This document shows positions 54,418 to 64,000 of a stretch of DNA of 64,000 nucleotides, piece after piece (within the stretch, counting starts at the first letter, position 1; the number at the start of each line of letters is the position of its first letter). The notes beneath the pieces were generated by a model. That model had not been told where the DNA came from, searched no databases, and saw only the letters and a program-made list of their open reading frames with translations. The DNA is taken from assembly GCA_946122785.1 (NCBI GenBank), contig CAMGYJ010000004.1:18188150-18252149 (forward strand), read 5' to 3'. The stretch comes from Linum tenue (Eukaryota > Streptophyta > Magnoliopsida > Malpighiales > Linaceae). Position numbers and translations under genes: made by a program.

Positions 54418-57400
54418 GAGGAGCTTGTTTTAATCCATAGAGAGCCTTTTTAAGTTTGAAAACATGGTTAGGGAACCTATGATCTTCAAAACCAGGGGGT
54501 TGTTCTACATAGACCTCTTCATGAAGGACTCCATTCAGAAATGCACTTTTGACATCCATTTGATATAATTTGAAATTCATTGAGGAAGCAAAGGCACACA
54601 ACAGTCTAATTTCCTCAATACGAGCTACGGGAGCAAATGTTTCATCATAGTATATTCCTTCTTCTTGATTATAGCCTTTAGCCAACAATCGAGCCTTATT
54701 CCTATTAACCATCCCTTGATCATCCGTTTTATTGCGATAGACCCATTTAAGTCCTAGAATAGTTTTACCTATTGGTCTAGGAACCAAATCCCATACTTGA
54801 GCTCTAGCAAATTGAAGCATTTCTTCTTGCATAGCAAGAAGCCAACTTCCATCAAGTAAAGCTTCCTTAATGTTTTTAGGCTCAATCAAGGATAAATAGA
54901 TTGTAGCAATAAGTGAAAAGTAAGAAGTCTGACCTTGATATAAGTCCTTACTTGATCTTGTTTTGACCCCATCATTCATGTTCCCAATGACTTGATGCGG
55001 AGGATGTGCCTTAGCAATATGGGGTGGTGCACTTGGCTCTTGGGATTTGGATAACCTCTCATGTGAAAGTTCCGCTTCTTGGGTGATTGAGGTTGTCGTC
55101 GTTCGAATTAGTCCCAGATCATCCTTATCATCGTCTTGCTCCCTTTCATGCTCAGAAATATAGTAAGTTTCATAAAAAACAACATGTATGGATTCCTCTA
55201 CCTTCAAGGATCTCTTGTTGAAGACTCTATAGGCTTTACTACGAGTAGAATATCCCAAAAGTACTCCTTCATCCGACTTTGAGTCAAATTTTCCTAGTGT
55301 ATTCTTAGTATTAAGTATAAAGCATCTACTCCCAAATGGTCTAAGATAACTAATATTTGGCCGCTGATCTTTCCAGATTTCATAAGGTGTTTTTTCTATG
55401 ATGGCCCTAATCAATGTTCTATTTAGAACATAACAGGCGGTAGCTACTACTTCAGCCCAAAAATACTTTGAAAGCCTATAGTCACTAAGCATTGTTCTAG
55501 CTAGCTCTATAAAAGCTCTATTTTCCCTTTCCACTACACCATTTTGTTGAGGCATCCTAGGGGCTGAGAACTCATGGGAGATTCCTAGTTGATCGCAGAA
55601 ATTTCCAAAGCTTTCTGAATCAAACTCTCCTCCATGATCACATCTGATGCTTTTAACACTGAGGGATTTCTCATTTTGAATATTTTTCACAAGAATCTTG
55701 AATTTCTCAAGAGCTTCACCTTTGTGAGTCAAAAATATTACCCATGTATATCTAGAAAAATCATCTACTATGACAAAGGCATAATACTTTCCACCAAAGC
55801 TCATCACATTCGCAGGCCCAAACATATCTAAATGTAAGAGCTCTAAAGGTTTAGATGTAGTGAAGTGAGATATACTCTTAAAGGATGCTCGAGTTTGTTT
55901 TCCTAGAATACATGCATCACAAAGAAGTCATTTGTTTCTTTTAATTGAGGAAGACCATCTACTAGACCCAATTAGCTAATTTAGCCAATCTCTTTATGCT
56001 AACATGTCCTAGTCTTCGATGCCATTGAAATTGCTTGTTCTTACCTAAAGAGAGAAAGCATGTTTTATTGAATGAAGCCTTTTTACTAAGATCAATGACA
56101 TAGACATTATTTTTCCTAACTCCTAGGAATAATAGTTTATTGTCTTTGATCCTCTCAATAAGGCATGTCTTGGGTTGAAACACAACTCTATTAGTTGTAC
56201 CACATAATTGACTAATAGATAACAGGTTGTGCTTAAGACTATCAACAAATAACACTTGAGTGAAGGTAGGATTTGGAGGCTCTCCAATCGTACCAACTCC
56301 AAGTATTCTACCTTTACCATTATCACCAAAGGTTACTTTACCTCCCTTTTAAAGAGTCAACTCTGAAAAGAGACTCTTGTTTCCCGTCATATGGTGAGAG
56401 CATCCGCTATCTAGATACCATTCATTTGCTCCTACTCTCTTAATGACCTGCAAAATATTTGGAGTGTTGATTTTGGTACCCAGACTTGCTTGGGTACCTT
56501 TTTCTTGGGATACGATTGATATGAGCTATAATAGTTGTTGTAGTAGCAGTTTCTCCTAATGTGTCCTTGTTTATGACAGCAATAGCATACAATTCTTGAA
56601 TGACATTCTTGTTTAGTGTGTCCTTTTCTAGTACATTTACTACACCTCCCATTTTTCTTGCATTCTTTACTATGGTGACTCTTTTCACAATTCATGCACC
56701 TAATTTTGTCACAATCTCCACGATGAGCATTACATTCAACACACACAATTGATTTATTATGAGGTTTTTGCACCTTTTCTTTAGACTTCTTTTCCTTGTC
56801 TTCTAATCGCTCTATCTTGGTATTTGCTTCAAGAAGTTTAGTCCTAGAGTCTATTATCATTCTTTCCAGTTCCTTATTTCTAACTCTCATATCTTCTAGT
56901 TCTTCAAGAGGTCCATTATTCTTGAAGGTGATTTTGCATTTCTTCATATGCTTCAACTATACTACTACGAAGATTTGAGCCACAATCACTATCATAAGTT
57001 GGAAAGGATGAACATACCTCATCTTCATGTGATATTGACAAAGAGGATCCATCATCACGGTTGGCAAACGCCATATAGCCTTGTATTTCACTTTCGTTAT
57101 CTTCACTTTCATCTTCTGATCCACTCCAAGCCACTACATAAGCCTTTTCTCTACTCCGTCCTTTGTTAGGACATTCAGCCCTTACATGACCACTCTTTCC
57201 ACATTTGTAGCATTTTGGTGAAACTTGATCTTCACACTCACTTTCCACTTTATTTTTTTCTTTTGATTATCAAAAGATTTTACCTTACCATTTCTATTAT
57301 TCTCATGAAAATAGAAAGAACTACCCCTTCCTTGTTTTCTTTCTAACTTTACAAACTTTTTGAAATTTTTTGAAATGAGAGCAAATCCTTGATCAAAATC

Positions 57401-58139
57401 ATCTCCTGATCCTTCATCATTTGTGACTTTCTTCTCGCAAGCCTTGAATGCTAAACTTTTATTTTTCTTGTCATTATTCTCATCACCTTGAGCTTTGAAG
57501 GCAATTTCATGACTAATTAGAGATCCTATCAAATTTTCAATACTAAGAGTAGATAGATTTTTAGCCTCTTCTATGGCAGTTTTCTTAGGCATCCATTCTT
57601 TGGGTAGACACCAAAGAATTTTCCTGACCAGTTCAGCATTATCATAAATTTTTCCTACCGCATTAAGTCTACTTACTATTAAGTTAAACCAAACATACAT
57701 ATCAGAAATAGACTCACCTGGGTGCATTTTGAACATTTGATATTCATGCACCAATTGATATATCCTGGATTCTTTTACCTCAGTTGTCCCTTCATGTGAT
57801 ACTTCCATGGTTTTCAAGATCTGATGTGCCGTCTTGCACCTGTTCACCTTATTAAATTCATCTAGACATATTGCACAATATAAGAAATTTGTTGCTTTAG
57901 CATCTAACTCCATCTTCTTTAGATCATTGTTAGACTATGTGTTGAGATCATCTTTGATATCACCCACACCATTCTCAACCACATTCCAAACGTCAAAACC
58001 CATCCCTTTAAAGAAAACAATCATACGTGTTTTCCAAAAGGAATAGCTGTATCCATCAAACCATGGTGGTCTAACATATGAAAGACCCTCCATATGAGTA
58101 GAATTAGAACCATGATTTGTAGATGACCCACTAGCCATG
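54398..58139 (-). pseudogene. Ty1/copia gag-integrase-RT remnant
   Basis: Starting at 58,139: gag (MASGSSTNHGSNSTHMEGLS, PPWFDGYSYSFWKTRM), a stop near 57,932, more gag (ISDMYVWFNLIVSRLNAVGK), a CCHC knuckle CYKCGKSGHVRAEC (about 57,210), and an unusual Cys-rich part with two more knuckles (CSKCTRKGHTKQEC, CYCCHKQGHIRRNC). Then the pre-integrase motif HRRLGH (about 56,010), and integrase with [19 protein letters not shown] and [11 protein letters not shown] (catalytic D, D, E all present). RT then reads [31 protein letters not shown] and [12 protein letters not shown], where it ends at 54,417. Frame changes and stops near 57,240, 56,430 and 55,960 disable it. Large gag with extra knuckles and ~1-kb LTRs suggest a Tork/SIRE-like lineage (inference). 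Confidence 0.88.
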
Positions 58140-58197
58140 CTTGGTATATCGGATCTCAGTTTCCTCGCAGATTTTTCGATCTTTTTGAGGGAGCCGG

Positions 58198-58209
58198 GAT
58201 CTGATACCA
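58198..58209 (-). other. copia primer-binding site (tRNA-iMet)
   Basis: On the minus strand TGGTATCAGATC follows the LTR end (…GGTCAACA) after two bases, the standard initiator-Met primer site of copia elements, with one change from TGGTATCAGAGC. Confidence 0.85.
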
Positions 58210-58211
58210 CT

Positions 58212-59227
58212 TGTTGACCAAGCGAGGTCAATAATGGATAGTTTTGACGTGGTCAATGCACAAATTAATTCAGATTTCAATAGCAAGAGATTAGCACTAG
58301 CTTGATTGAGCAATCCAAAAGGACTTGCCAAGAATCTCTCCCGAAGTGATTAATTTGTTGGCACTGATGAAGAGAACAAAGTTAGAGAATGTATAGAGAG
58401 AGAGAGATGAGTCGGGACACGCGATTTTAATGTGGTTCGGCCAATATGGCTTTACATCCACGTCCCGGAGATAGTTACCACTATCTCACGAGAGACTCAA
58501 ACTTTTATTAAAATAAAAGACTCTCTAACCTATGAAATTGAAACAACCTTGACACTTCGTGTCAAGAACCAAATAGGTGCAACTCCACACCTATTCAACC
58601 TTTAGCTAAATCCAAGCTAAGCTACCCACTCAATCAATCAAGCCAACACTCTTAGTTTGACTTGATTGAAGAGTAATCCACCTAGTGCAACTCCCAAGCA
58701 GGAATCCCCTCTTACTCTTGCACTAGTCCCAATTACAAATACCCTTTCTACCATAAAACCCGACCTAGCTTGAATATCTTAACCCCCGAGATATCAAGCT
58801 ATTCACACCACGAAATATGATCACACAATTTCGCTATTACAAGGGAGAAGAGAACTTTGCCAAAGGTGTCTTGGCCTACAAATGACTCTACTATTTATAG
58901 TGGATGTGAGCCTTCATTTCCTTTCATTTGTAGTCCTTTATGTGGCAAGTATCTCCTTGATTTGATACCCTTTTTGCTTGATATGGTAAATCCTTTGAGG
59001 GCAAGCAATCACTTTAAATTGTTTCCTTTTTCATCATCATTGATGGTGATATTTCTGCATAGATTGTTAGTTCAACATAATAGCATATATTCAAAACAAA
59101 ATATCCTATGATATTCAATTTGCTAAATCAAGCTTGTTGACTCAACATCATTTGCGAGTAGCATTAATCATTGGTTCATAAAGCAATGTTTAGAGCACCA
59201 AATTTTTTTTTGTAATGAGATAATGCA
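58212..59227 (-). repeat. copia LTR, right copy, 5' LTR (1,016 bp)
   Basis: In element orientation it runs TGCATTATCTCATTAC ... TTGGTCAACA and is followed by the primer-binding site, so it is the 5' LTR of the minus-strand copia. It matches 43,318-44,331 closely, with only a few substitutions and single-base indels. No 5-bp target duplication was found between 43,313-43,317 (TCATT) and 59,228-59,232 (ATTGA). Confidence 0.88.
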
Positions 59228-60420
59228 ATTGAAATATTATTTTCTTGGTAGACTTTTCTTTATTAGAAGGCATTGAAACAAATTCTTGGCATTGTTACCA
59301 CCATGGTTTCTCAATCAAAATCTCACAAACACTCCACATAGTAAACTTGAATTGTTTGACTGGCCAGAACGAAGGGCTCATTCGTTCTAAACTTATGTTT
59401 TGTGTTGATAGTAATAGTAACATGCCTATCCTTCTTGTAACCAACACCTTCTCGAGTTGTGTCAAATACTGAACTACTGAATTAAAATGAATTTTATATC
59501 CTATTGTCATACGATTTGATTTACCGTCTATTGACGTACACCTTGAGAATGAAAAGTTTTTTGGTTAGTTGTACTCTGACCAATTGATTGCCTACGTAAC
59601 CAAGTAGTCAGGTCAATAACCCTATAATCAGTAACTGTGAGTAACATGTCCACATCAGCATGACATTAGTATTCTCTCTCCTGGAAAGTCTTTTATCTAT
59701 TCCCCTTTAATCTTTAACGAACGATTTCTCTCTAATTTTAAGTCGAAATTTAATTTTTTGCACAAATAAATCAGATTAAATGTGTTGTTTAAAATGATAT
59801 CCACTTTGATATATTTTTAGAAAAAAAAATTGAATAATTTTTTACCGGTCATTACCATATGGTATGTATGCTCCTATTTAATACCATATGGTAAGAAAGC
59901 GTATCATGATGGTATGAACATACCAATATGGTAAGAAGGTTGAATACATGATAATAGGAGTATACTAACTGTCATTTACGACTTTCATCATTGTTTACTA
60001 CAAGTTATCACAAGTTACCACCCACATACCATATTGGTAAAGTATGGTCATTTTTTATCTAGTATTTTTTTCACCCAGAAATTTATAGATCCAATAGATC
60101 ATGATGAACTCGTTCCTTCTCAGAAAATGTTTTAAAAAACGAATTAAAAATGAAGAAGTTACTATATGGTATTTAGTTGGTAAAAAACAAGTTTCTCGAA
60201 ATATATTGAAAATTGATATCATTTTGTAGAGCACAATGAACTCGTTCCATCTATGCAAAAAAAAAAAAAATTTGAAATCCGAGTTAGAACGAAGAAGATA
60301 AGAGCTGATTAAGAAAACTAGGGAAAATAAAATGTCTTTAATTGACAACCCTTAGATCTGAATTTCTGGACCCTCTTAGATTTAAAGGTCTAGATTTAGT
60401 TACTCATAGGTCAGTAACCA
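59228..60420. other. AT-rich DNA with TACCATATGGTA-type palindromes
   Basis: No gene is visible. Between 59,845 and 60,175 the words ACCATATGGTA, ACCAATATGGTA and CATATTGGTA recur, forming several short palindromes. Confidence 0.4.
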
Positions 60421-61480
60421 TTGGTTACTGACCCAATTCTAAACCCCCAGAACCCTTCAACTTCCTTCTCGATTCTTCCTCTTTCTCTCCATATACGAAC
60501 CAAAATAACCAAAACAAAATCATTGCCATCTCACTTCTGCTTTGCCTTCCTCTCAATCGCACTAAACAGAGAGCGACATAGGGAACAAATCTGGAAAAAA
60601 CCAGAGACTACCCCCAAATCGACTGGAACGAACAGATCTGGGTAAGATTTATTAGTGCATGTTGTTTTGGGGTTCAATTGTTGGTTTAGATTAGGGGGAA
60701 ATAAGGTTTGATTTCGTTTTTTCCTTTTTGGCTTTTTGGGTTCTAGCAGCGGAGGTGGTGGGACAAGCTTGTGTAGGCTATCACTGCCCTGGAGGTTAAT
60801 CGACATCGATGAGCGGTAGCGTTGGGTCTCTGTCGAGCATGAGCGAGCAAGTCATCCCCATGCCAGACTTACCTACGCATGAACCATATCGACATTCACG
60901 TCGGCGATGCCGCTACCCAAGATGCAGCGGCTTTAGGACCTCCCCATTTTCCTTTTTTATGTGCTTCATAGTTGTGGGTCAGATTTTGAAATTTGCTTGT
61001 TCTATTTTCTATGTTTTTTTAGTGTCGATTTGGGAGAAAATAAGGTAAATTGGTGGCGGAGAACAATAGAGGAGCAGGGAAACAGAGCCGGTCGGTGCTT
61101 GTGGCTTTGGTTTAATTTTTTTTGGTATTCCTTTTCTCATTCAATGAATGTTATACGGTTTAGTGTGAATAACAAAGGCAGATGCATACTATTTTCGTAC
61201 TTTCATGTATTCTTTATTTTTCTCTTTTTTTGGGCATAGATTGTGTATAACAATTGGTAGGCTTACAATGCAAAATGCTTACAAATATGTATTCTCTATT
61301 TTTCTTTTGGGAAAGCAATTTAAATTTGGACATGATGTTTTTTATCCATATTTATGGTATACTAGGTGGCGATGCCGCGACTTGTCGTGGGTGGAGATGG
61401 CCTATAGGAATGTATTATGTGACCCGTTATGGTGTTTTGTTAGTATTATTAGCCTAAAATTAATTTTTTGTTAGCAGTTT
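60421..61480 (+). other. possible transcription unit, product not recognised
   Basis: A C-rich leader (60,430-60,540), a GC-richer block at 60,770-60,945 and T-rich intron-like stretches resemble the layout of a plant gene on the plus strand, with a candidate donor at about 60,640 (tctggtaagatt). The longest frames (60,809-61,048, starting MSGSVGSLSSMSEQV) show no family I know. It could be a long non-coding RNA, a decayed gene or chance. Confidence 0.25.
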
Positions 61481-62234
61481 TGTTAGTAATATTGACTTGA
61501 CAATGTGATATTGACTAAGGATAGATATATGTAGGTCAATATCCAATTTAAAAATTTTGGCTAGTAAATGATATTTACCTAAACCCAAGTAGACTCATTG
61601 ATTATGGGTTAGGGTATGAGTGACGTATATGTGGGTTTGAAAGTTTGTAGATGGGTTTGGGTATGGTATGAATATTTACTTTCATAATCTAAATGTGTAT
61701 GAGTTGGTATGGATATTCATTTATTCGAGGGTGTTTTAATTACACATACAAAAATTAGACCTATTTTTAGAACTTCACAAATTCAGGTACTAAGATGTAA
61801 TACACAAGATTTTAGATACTACAATGTAATGTTCATGGTTCAATTATTATTTCTCTAGACTGTTGGTCAGTCGTGTATGGACTCGTTACATACTTGCGAT
61901 TGGAATACATAAAAATAGTATGCTAATTAGGGTTAGATGAAGAAGGCAAAGAAAGAAATAAAGAAAGGGTTGTGGAAGGCGAGTGAAAAATGAAACGACA
62001 AGGAAGTAGATGATGAAAAGGTTTTGACCAATTCTTTTAGTTGGTCATCAATACAACAGTCAATCATTTTCACCATAGCAATTTATTGACACTTACTTAT
62101 GTAGATGTCGCATATTTTGTTACATGTAGTTAGTAGAAGTTTGTTTAGTACCCTGTAAATGTACTAAATGAGTTTATAAATTCGTTCTTGCAATATTTTA
62201 AAATCGTCTCTTTTTTATCATTTTTTTAATGTTT
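61481..62234. other. AT-rich intergenic DNA
   Basis: No conserved frame or structure was seen. Confidence 0.4.
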
Positions 62235-62972
62235 CACGTAATTAGCAAATATAAAATGGTTGAATCTTCTACTACAGTTGAGTGATACAACATCTTGTAT
62301 GATACAAACTAAATTTATACTCTAATATTATGGTGGATTGGATTCATGGATTGGTTCAAAAGGATTGGTGGATTGAATTCATGGATTGAAGTGAAACCTA
62401 AACATTGGATCAGTATATAAAAGTACAAAATTGTAGGTACGAAATTCTCATACAATTTAGATACCAAAACATAATTGTACAATGATTTTACATTAAAATT
62501 AAATTTGGGGTATCAAAATATAAAATGTACATTATAGTGACTAAGTTGTTATTTAATTAAATTTGGATTATCAAAATGTAAATAGGTTAGGCAACAGTAA
62601 CCCACGTAATTAGCAAATATAAAATGATTGAATCTTCTACTACAGTTGAGTGATACAACATCTTGTATGATACAAACTATATTTATACTTTAATGTTATG
62701 GTGGATTGGATTCATTGATTGGTTCAAAAGGATTGGTGGATTGAATTCATGGATTCAAGTGAAATCTAAACATTGGATCAATATATAAAAGTACAAAATT
62801 GTAGGTACAAAATTCTCATACAATTTAGATACCAAAACATAATTGTTCAATGATTTCACATTATAATTAAATTTGGGATATCAAAATATAAAATGTACAT
62901 TATAGTGACTAAGTTGTGATTTAATTAAATTTGTGGTATCAAAATGTAAATAGGTTAGGCAACAGTAACCCA
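62235..62972. repeat. 369-bp tandem duplication
   Basis: The segment starting 'cacgtaattagcaaatataa' at 62,235 starts again at 62,604, and both copies end with 'aggcaacagtaaccca'. They differ by scattered substitutions. Each copy also contains the doubled phrase 'ggtggattg(g/a)attcatgg'. Confidence 0.9.
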
Positions 62973-62979
62973 ACTTAAC

Positions 62980-62982
<3 letters not shown>

Positions 62983-63036
<54 letters not shown>
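62983..63036. repeat. (TA)n microsatellite
   Basis: An uninterrupted TA dinucleotide run of about 54 bases directly follows the tandem duplication. Confidence 0.97.
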
Positions 63037-63039
<3 letters not shown>

Positions 63040-63141
63040 TTGTCCTTACCTACCGCCCAGACGTATGCGGGATTAACCTTCTTTGCTTTTCACCGTTCAT
63101 TCTATCTCAAATGCCACAAGCTTCAGAGATTGGAAGCAACA

Positions 63142-63400
63142 TTTTTTTTTTTTACAAAAGATAATCATGTATTGATCCAAAAAAGTAGTTACATCCTGGA
63201 ATTCAGCCAAGTATGATAATCAAAGGCACGACTCATCGTCGGATACAAAGACAGTGCCTTTCTAGCCACATAATGGGCTACCCTATTGTAATCACGACCT
63301 ACAAATCGAACTCTAAAACCAGAATGGGAACTAAAATAATGAACTACTTCCTGAAGAACTGCAACTCATAGCCACCAACTAATTATGATAAATTTCTGAA
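63142..63400 (-). pseudogene. 5'-truncated LINE: RNase H C-terminus, 3' end and poly(A)
   Basis: On the minus strand a frame reads FRVRFVGRDYNRVAHYVARK, ALSLYPTMSRAFDYHTWLNS, stop. This matches the end of the RNase H domain of plant LINEs ('V-x-R-x-x-N-x-VAH-x-x-A' and a final 'W-L'). After a short 3' untranslated part it ends in 12 As (63,142-63,153 as Ts on plus). The 5' part is missing, as usual for incomplete LINE insertions. Confidence 0.75.
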
Positions 63401-63467
63401 GGAATTCATATCGGATTTGAATTGAGTGAAAGTAGGAAGGATATTTTTGTTTTCACATTGATTTATT

Positions 63468-63565
63468 TGTTTTTCATTTATTCCTGGAAAAAAACATACT
63501 AGGATTTGAACCATGATCATTTTCCACAATAACAAGAATCTTAACCAATCAAACTACAAAGATTA
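63468..63565 (-). repeat. tRNA-like SINE head
   Basis: On the minus strand 'tagtttgattggttaagattc' resembles an A box, and 'catggttcaaatcctag' 40 bases further resembles a B box (GGTTCAAATCC). No closed acceptor stem was found, so it is not a good tRNA gene. A SINE-type tRNA-derived sequence is more likely. Confidence 0.4.
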
Positions 63566-64000
63566 GTAGTATCATTTCAAATAAAAAACCTACATGAAGC
63601 TAAAATTAAAAAATCACAGAACTTTTCAACGGTTAACTAATGTCACTAAATCTTCGCTTGGTACTTATTGGTGTTTTGATACTTCAATTTTCATATTTTC
63701 ATATTTTGATTATACGTTGATTCTTAATTTAAATTTCTATTTATCTTATAAATAGAGGATAACTTTAAAATCATAGACATAATATCATTGTTCAATATTA
63801 CATATCGAATTTGTAGAAGCGATGTTGAATTCTTACATTAGTATTAGTTTATAGAACTATTATGAGACAATTATATTCACGGTTTCTTTGAACGTTTTAT
63901 CTTGGGTAACCGTTAAGTTTTAAACATCTTCCTAATCCGACATGCATGATTGGATCCAACAATCATTAGACGAGGTTGAGTTTATTTCATCATTTTTATG
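63566..64000. other. no feature seen
   Basis: AT-rich DNA up to the right edge of the window, without a conserved frame. Confidence 0.4.

Noticed and set aside
43318..59227. One simple intact copia element between the two LTRs
   Set aside because: The left LTR lacks a polypurine tract, about 9.4 kb of unrelated virus and transposon DNA lies inside, and no shared target duplication was found.

Overview
This window is nuclear DNA of a flowering plant, most likely a eudicot. The evidence is GT-AG introns in AT-rich intergenic DNA, plant-type LINE, copia, CACTA and FAR1/MULE elements, a degenerate plant pararetrovirus, and recognisable exons of a plant 26S proteasome gene. I cannot name the species. 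Almost everything readable is mobile DNA or gene wreckage. I found no gene that I would call intact and housekeeping.

Layout. 1-2,190: 5' part of a decayed L1-type LINE (minus strand). 2,780-3,770: SINE-like repeat and the 3' end of a copia element. 3,758-5,628: decayed FAR1-type MULE transposase (plus). 6,990-8,780: gene debris on the minus strand, including a piece resembling plant BTB/POZ proteins. 9,440-20,170: two diverged Ulp1-type (C48) cysteine-protease genes facing each other (plus 11,559-13,824; minus 19,043-15,897), with a LINE scrap and a tRNA-like SINE between them.

21,613-36,945: the 3' part of an RPN1 (26S proteasome non-ATPase subunit) gene on the minus strand, truncated at its 5' end and frameshifted. 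One of its introns is split by a 13,338-bp MULE (22,465-35,802) with inverted ends and a perfect 9-bp target duplication TATGTACAA. On its minus strand this element carries a Ulp1-like gene that stops at a splice donor before the protease domain, a FAR1-type transposase, and an ATHILA ORF1-like gene with a long acidic 28-residue repeat. It also has palindromic minisatellites, a fold-back and repeated CACGGCCGTGA clusters.

36,946-43,317: filler DNA, mostly unassigned AT-rich sequence, a 354-bp MITE and an orphan CACTA end. 43,318-59,227: two matching ~1-kb copia LTRs. Between them lie a copia body that has lost the RT active-site region, a scrap of a plant-transposon gene, and a rearranged endogenous caulimovirid (florendovirus-like): one near-complete unit from its primer-binding site at 46,750 to about 53,760, plus an inverted, internally deleted second copy. 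59,228-64,000: mostly unassigned, with a 369-bp tandem duplication, a (TA)n tract, a LINE 3' end with poly(A), and a SINE-like repeat.

How the parts relate. The MULE is the youngest event that can be ordered, because it sits cleanly inside an RPN1 intron. Its Ulp1-like half is homologous to the two neighbouring Ulp1-like genes and its transposase to the remnant at 3.8-5.6 kb, so several copies of one MULE/Ulp1 lineage appear to have accumulated here. All functional statements are inferences from reading the sequence; no database search was run.
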